Part shown: piece after piece, positions 14,211 to 17,207 of the stretch | How the letters are laid out: the number at the start of each line of letters is the position of its first letter | How positions within the stretch are numbered: position 1 is the stretch's first letter | DNA from: JBGOUV01 sp041477815 | GTDB taxonomy: Bacteria; Acidobacteriota; Terriglobia; Bryobacterales; JACQDG01 | Length of the DNA stretch: 17,207 nucleotides | Assembly (NCBI GenBank): GCA_041477815.1 | Contig: JBGOUV010000106.1 | Span: forward strand, 1-17,207 | Direction of reading: 5' to 3' | Program-made: the position numbers and the translations under genes | The notes under the pieces: model-generated | Told to the model about the DNA's origin: nothing | Databases searched by the model: none | What the model saw: the letters and a program-made list of their open reading frames with translations, nothing else

Positions 14211-15374
14211 ATGAGGAAATACCTGCTTGTGCTGCTTCTGGGTTCGCTGGCTAACGCCGGCGAGCAGGCCACCCGCTGGAACAATGTCGCCGCCCTTTAC
14301 CACCGTCAGGGCCAGTACGCCGAGGCCGAACGCCTTTACCGGCAGGCCATCGCCGCATGGGAGCAGGCCGGGGAGGGGGCCGACCTCGCCCGCGGTCTGA
14401 GCAACCTCGGCTCGGTTGCCCACCTCCAGGGACGCTTTCAGGAAGCCGAGTCGCTGTTCCGTCGCTCCCTCCCGATGCTGGAGCGCCACCTCGGTCCCGA
14501 CCACCCCGGCGTCGCCGTCACCCTCAACAACCTCGCGGAGCTCTATAGCTCCCAGGCCCGCTTCGGCGAGGCCGAGCCGCTCCTCGAGCGCGCCCTCCGC
14601 ATACAGCGCCGCGCCCTCGGCCGCGACAGCCTCGACGCCGCCGCCACCCTCAACAACCTGGCCGAGCTGTACCGCGCCCAGGGCCATTACGCCCGCGCCG
14701 AGCCCCTGCTGCGGCAGACTCTGGAGATTCGCCGGGCGAAGCTCGGCGCCGAGCACCCCGGCGTGGCCCAGGTCTGGAACAACCTGGCCGCCCTCTACAA
14801 AGCGCAAGGCCGCCTCGACCAGGCCGAGTCCCTCTACCGCGAGGCCCTCTCCCTCTGGGAGCGGACCTCCGGCCCCGACAGCCTCCTCGCCGCCGCGGGA
14901 GCGAACAACCTGGCCCAACTCCTCCACGAGCAGGGCCGTTGTCAAGAAGCGCAGCCCCTCTTCCTGCGCTCCCTCGGCATCTGGGAAAAGGAGCTGGGTC
15001 CGGACCACCCCCATGTCGCTGCGGTTCTCAACAACCTCGCGGCGCTCTATGTGGCCCAGCAACGCTATCTCAAGGCCGATCCCTTGTACCGGCGCGCCCT
15101 GGCCATCCGCGAGAAAACGCTGGGACCCGAGCACCCCGACGTCGCCACCACCCTTCACAACCTGGCTGCCCTCTACTACGAGCTAGGCTGGTTCAGCCAG
15201 GCCAAGGCGCTCTACGAGCGCGCTCTGGCCATCCGCGAGAAGACCCTCGGCTCCGGCCACCCGCTGGTGGCCAACACGCTCGACCACCTGGCCACCGTGC
15301 TCCGCGCCCAGCGTAAGAACGGCAAGGCCAACACTTTGGCTCGCCGCGCCTCGGGCCTCCGCGCCCTGCGGTAA
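14211..15374 (+). CDS. exported tetratricopeptide-repeat protein (kinesin-light-chain-like repeats)
   Basis: A 387-residue protein: a signal peptide (MRKYLLVLLLGSLANAG) followed almost entirely by nine TPR units of the 42-residue TPR_12/kinesin-light-chain type. Each begins with a variant of NNLAALY or NNLAELY and ends with a variant of LGPDHPxVA. The repeats start at about residues 23, 62, 104, 146, 188, 230, 272, 314 and 356. No catalytic domain is seen, so a periplasmic or surface scaffold role is likely. The partner is unknown. rmlD follows 9 bp downstream, so the two may be co-transcribed. No Shine-Dalgarno is visible at the ATG; the signal peptide supports this start. Confidence 0.9.
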   Translation: MRKYLLVLLLGSLANAGEQATRWNNVAALYHRQGQYAEAERLYRQAIAAWEQAGEGADLARGLSNLGSVAHLQGRFQEAESLFRRSLPMLERHLGPDHPGVAVTLNNLAELYSSQARFGEAEPLLERALRIQRRALGRDSLDAAATLNNLAELYRAQGHYARAEPLLRQTLEIRRAKLGAEHPGVAQVWNNLAALYKAQGRLDQAESLYREALSLWERTSGPDSLLAAAGANNLAQLLHEQGRCQEAQPLFLRSLGIWEKELGPDHPHVAAVLNNLAALYVAQQRYLKADPLYRRALAIREKTLGPEHPDVATTLHNLAALYYELGWFSQAKALYERALAIREKTLGSGHPLVANTLDHLATVLRAQRKNGKANTLARRASGLRALR

Positions 15375-15383
15375 AATGGCGGC

Positions 15384-16238
15384 GTGAAAACCCTTGTCCT
15401 GGGAGCCCGCGGGCAGCTCGGAACCGAGTTGATGCGCGAGCTGGATCGCCGCGGCTACCACGCCGTCGGCCTGGGCCGCCAGGAGCTTGACATCACGCGC
15501 GCCGACCTCATCGAACAGGCGGTGCGCCTCCACCATCCCGACTGGCTCATCAACGCCGCCGCCTACAACCAGGTCGACGTGGCCGAAAAAGAGCCCCTCA
15601 CCGCCCTGCAGGCCAACGGCCTCGCCGTCCATCACATGGCGGTCGCCTGCCGCGACTCGGGCGCCACGCTGCTCCACTTCTCCACCGACCATGTCTTCTC
15701 CGGCCGCAAGTCCACCCCCTACACCGAGGACGACGTCCCGTCGCCGGTTTCCGCCTACGGGGTATCCAAACTCGCCGGCGAGGTCTACGCCCGGGCCTAT
15801 CTCGACAAACACTACATTGTCCGCACGGCCGGCGTCTTCGGCCCCGCCGGCCGCGGCACCAACCGCGGCAACTTCGTCGAGCTGATGCTCCGCAAGGCCG
15901 CCGAAGGCCAGGCCATCCGCGTGGTGGAGGACTTCTACGCCTCCCCCACCTACGCCCCCGCTCTGGCCTCCCGCTCGATCGATCTGCTGGAGCGCGCCGT
16001 CTACGGTACGTACCACATCGGCGGCGGCTGTGAGGTCTCCTGGTATCAATACGCCCTGATGATCTTTGAAGAAGCCGGACTCCGCGCCGAGGTCGTCCCC
16101 ACCAACGAGCGCGACTACCGCACCCTGGCCCGCCGTCCCAAGTATTCGGTGCTTTCCAACCAGCGCATCGAATCTCTCGGTCTGCCCGCGATGCCCTCTT
16201 TGGAGCAGGCGATTCGCGACTACCTGGCTAAGAGGTAA
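15384..16238 (+). CDS. rfbD: dTDP-4-dehydrorhamnose reductase
   Basis: RmlD/RfbD-type short-chain reductase, 284 residues, which performs the last NAD(P)H-dependent step to dTDP-L-rhamnose for surface polysaccharide. The Rossmann motif GARGQLG is at 7-13, followed by INAAAYNQVDVAEKEP (about 56-71), the active-site STDHVFSG (about 100-107) and the catalytic pair Tyr125/Lys129 in YGVSK. VRTAGVFGPAGRGTNRGNFV and YHIGGGCEVSWYQYA are typical of the substrate domain. The start is GTG at 15384; an upstream ATG at 15376 is out of frame and stops after three codons. The other rml genes (A, B, C) are not in the window. Confidence 0.93.
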   Translation: MKTLVLGARGQLGTELMRELDRRGYHAVGLGRQELDITRADLIEQAVRLHHPDWLINAAAYNQVDVAEKEPLTALQANGLAVHHMAVACRDSGATLLHFSTDHVFSGRKSTPYTEDDVPSPVSAYGVSKLAGEVYARAYLDKHYIVRTAGVFGPAGRGTNRGNFVELMLRKAAEGQAIRVVEDFYASPTYAPALASRSIDLLERAVYGTYHIGGGCEVSWYQYALMIFEEAGLRAEVVPTNERDYRTLARRPKYSVLSNQRIESLGLPAMPSLEQAIRDYLAKR

Positions 16239-16250
16239 CGCGGCGGTAAG

Positions 16251-16344
16251 TGTGGGGCGGCCCCCCCGGCCCGGCCTGCCGAGTTCCAGCAGACGCACCA
16301 AGCCGGCCAGGGGGCCGGGTGCGGCCCAGGGGGGTCGCCCCACA
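16251..16344. repeat. GC-rich palindromic dispersed repeat, copy B
   Basis: A 94-bp relative of the element at 3606-3717. The outer arms TGTGGGGCGGCCCCCC and GGGGGGTCGCCCCACA are near-perfect reverse complements. The shared interior includes agccggccagggggccgg. This copy is more compact and more symmetric than copy A. It lies between the convergent ends of rfbD and the AIM24-family gene and occupies most of that 142-bp gap, where its hairpin could serve as a bidirectional transcription terminator, although there is no T-run. Confidence 0.8.
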
Positions 16345-16380
16345 GGCCTGCCGGGGCTGGAACTCCTTTGCGGTGGCGCC

Positions 16381-17207
16381 TCAGTCGTCCGAGCTGAACA
16401 AGTCGGTGATGGATCCGAGGCCGGTGTGCTCGTCGCCACCGGTGCGGCGTCCTCCGCCCAGCTCGCGGCGGAGCTTGGAGAGGGTCATGGTCTGGACGAT
16501 GGCCCGGCCGGGGCCGCGGAGGGTGGCCAGAAAGAGTCCTTCACCGCCGAAGATGGCAGTCTTGATGCCGCCGACGAACTGGATGTCGTAGTCGACCCCT
16601 TCGTCGAAGCCGACCACACAGCCGGTATCGATCTGGATGACTTCGCCGGGACCGAGGTTGAATTCGACGAAATCGCCGCCGCCGTGGATGAAGGCGGTTC
16701 CGGGGCCGGTCAGCTTTTCCAGGATGAAGCCTTCCCCGCCGAAGAAGCCGGCGCCCAGGCGCTTGGTGAACTGGATGCCGAACTGGACCGAGGTTTCGGC
16801 GCAAACGAAGCTGTCGCGCTGCACCAGGAAAGACTGGCCGGGGGTGAGATCCAGGGGTTGCAGGCGTCCGGGGTAGTCGCCGGCAAAACCCACCTCGCCG
16901 GCGCCGTTGGTGGTGCGGAAGTAAGTGAGAAAGATGGATTCGCCGGTTACCGTGCGGCGGAGCAGGCCCATCAGCTTCTGGCCGACGGTTTCGCCGCTCA
17001 TGCGGGTCTGCCACTCGACGTTGGCGGTCTTGTAAACCATCTTGCCGGCCTCGGCGTACAGCTCCTGGTCGGGCCGGAGCTTGATGCGGGCGATCTGAAG
17101 ATTATCGCCCTGGACCGTATATTCGAGAGGAGGCGGAGGAGCGTAGGTAGAGGCAGTCACGCCGGCGACAGGGCCGGCCGTGCGGGCGCCGCACCCGCTG
17201 CAAAAGG
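16381..17207 (-). CDS. AIM24 family protein, 5' end beyond right edge, probable N-terminal zinc ribbon
   Basis: Member of the AIM24/TIGR00266 family (beta-prism-like fold, function unclear). The conserved stretches are LEYTVQGDNLQIARIKLRPDQ, then ELYAEAGKMVYKTANVEWQT, GESIFLTYFRTTNGAGEVGFA, DSFVCAETSVQFGIQF, and GGEGFILEKLTGPGTAFI. FEVI-like and FGGEGLFLATLRGPGRAIVQ segments follow near the C-terminus. A GTG at 17160 could start a 259-residue protein, but the frame stays open to the window edge and its upstream part reads FCSGCGARTAGPVAG. That looks like the second half of a CxxC zinc ribbon, often found before this domain, so the true start is probably outside. It converges on rfbD across repeat copy B. 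The C-terminal tail is acidic (FSSDD). Confidence 0.88.
   Translation of the reverse strand, partial: FCSGCGARTAGPVAGVTASTYAPPPPLEYTVQGDNLQIARIKLRPDQELYAEAGKMVYKTANVEWQTRMSGETVGQKLMGLLRRTVTGESIFLTYFRTTNGAGEVGFAGDYPGRLQPLDLTPGQSFLVQRDSFVCAETSVQFGIQFTKRLGAGFFGGEGFILEKLTGPGTAFIHGGGDFVEFNLGPGEVIQIDTGCVVGFDEGVDYDIQFVGGIKTAIFGGEGLFLATLRGPGRAIVQTMTLSKLRRELGGGRRTGGDEHTGLGSITDLFSSDD

Noticed and set aside
14166..15158. 330-codon open frame on the minus strand
   Set aside because: It is antisense to the TPR gene. Its apparent repeats are the mirror of the TPR repeats.
15183..16439. 418-codon open frame on the minus strand
   Set aside because: It is antisense to rfbD and the TPR 3' end, Gly/Val/Ala-rich, with no family motif.
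1..17207. tRNA, rRNA or riboswitch genes
   Set aside because: No cloverleaf, rRNA segment or known riboswitch core was recognised by eye. Small ncRNAs cannot be excluded without a covariance-model search.

Overview
The window is GC-rich bacterial DNA. Its gene content points to the phylum Acidobacteriota, perhaps the Solibacter/Bryobacter group: a BlaI repressor paired with an M56 peptidase fused to a GWxTD domain, a DUF2252 protein, GH106 and GH29 glycosidases, and short-period intergenic repeats. This placement is an inference from gene content; no rRNA or other phylogenetic marker was compared.

Layout. (1) Bases 1-5483, minus strand: a respiratory complex I operon read nuoC-nuoD-nuoH-nuoI-nuoJ-nuoK-nuoL, with nuoL running off the left edge. 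nuoA and nuoB are not upstream of nuoC, and nuoE/F/G do not lie between nuoD and nuoH. The nuoC/D, nuoD/H and nuoJ/I spacers hold short-period or palindromic repeats. (2) Bases 5484-5717: a possible nuo promoter next to what looks like the remnant of an insertion-sequence end. (3) Bases 5718-7537, minus strand: blaI and an M56-GWxTD sensor protease overlapping by 4 bp, preceded by a good dyad-symmetric operator candidate. (4) Bases 7581-11498, minus strand: DUF2252, infA (IF-1) and a secreted GH106-type alpha-L-rhamnosidase, tightly packed. (5) Bases 11516-13711, plus strand: a secreted GH29 alpha-L-fucosidase and, 6 bp on, a KdgD/DHDPS-family lyase. The start codons of the two divergent units are only 17 bp apart. 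(6) Bases 13712-14210: no intact gene. This stretch holds a broken DinB-family gene flanked by two near-identical 52-bp repeats with 8-bp-period arms. (7) Bases 14211-16238, plus strand: an exported nine-repeat TPR protein and an RmlD-type dTDP-4-dehydrorhamnose reductase. (8) Bases 16381-17207, minus strand: an AIM24-family protein whose 5' end lies beyond the right edge, probably with an N-terminal zinc ribbon.

How the genes fit together. The nuo genes make the membrane arm and part of the connecting (Q) module of an NADH- or ferredoxin-fed proton pump. The two secreted glycosidases would release the deoxysugars L-rhamnose and L-fucose from plant or microbial polysaccharide, and the KdgD-like lyase could act on a 2-keto-3-deoxy sugar acid from such a route. 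RmlD makes dTDP-L-rhamnose for cell-surface glycans. BlaI and the M56 protease form a self-contained envelope-responsive repressor/protease switch.

The most unusual content is outside the genes. It includes a dispersed GC-rich palindromic element present twice (one copy inside the nuo operon), a 52-bp repeat pair around the decaying dinB-like gene, and several spacers with 7- or 8-bp period repeats of different sequence but similar architecture. I did not find a convincing new multi-gene defence or biosynthetic system.
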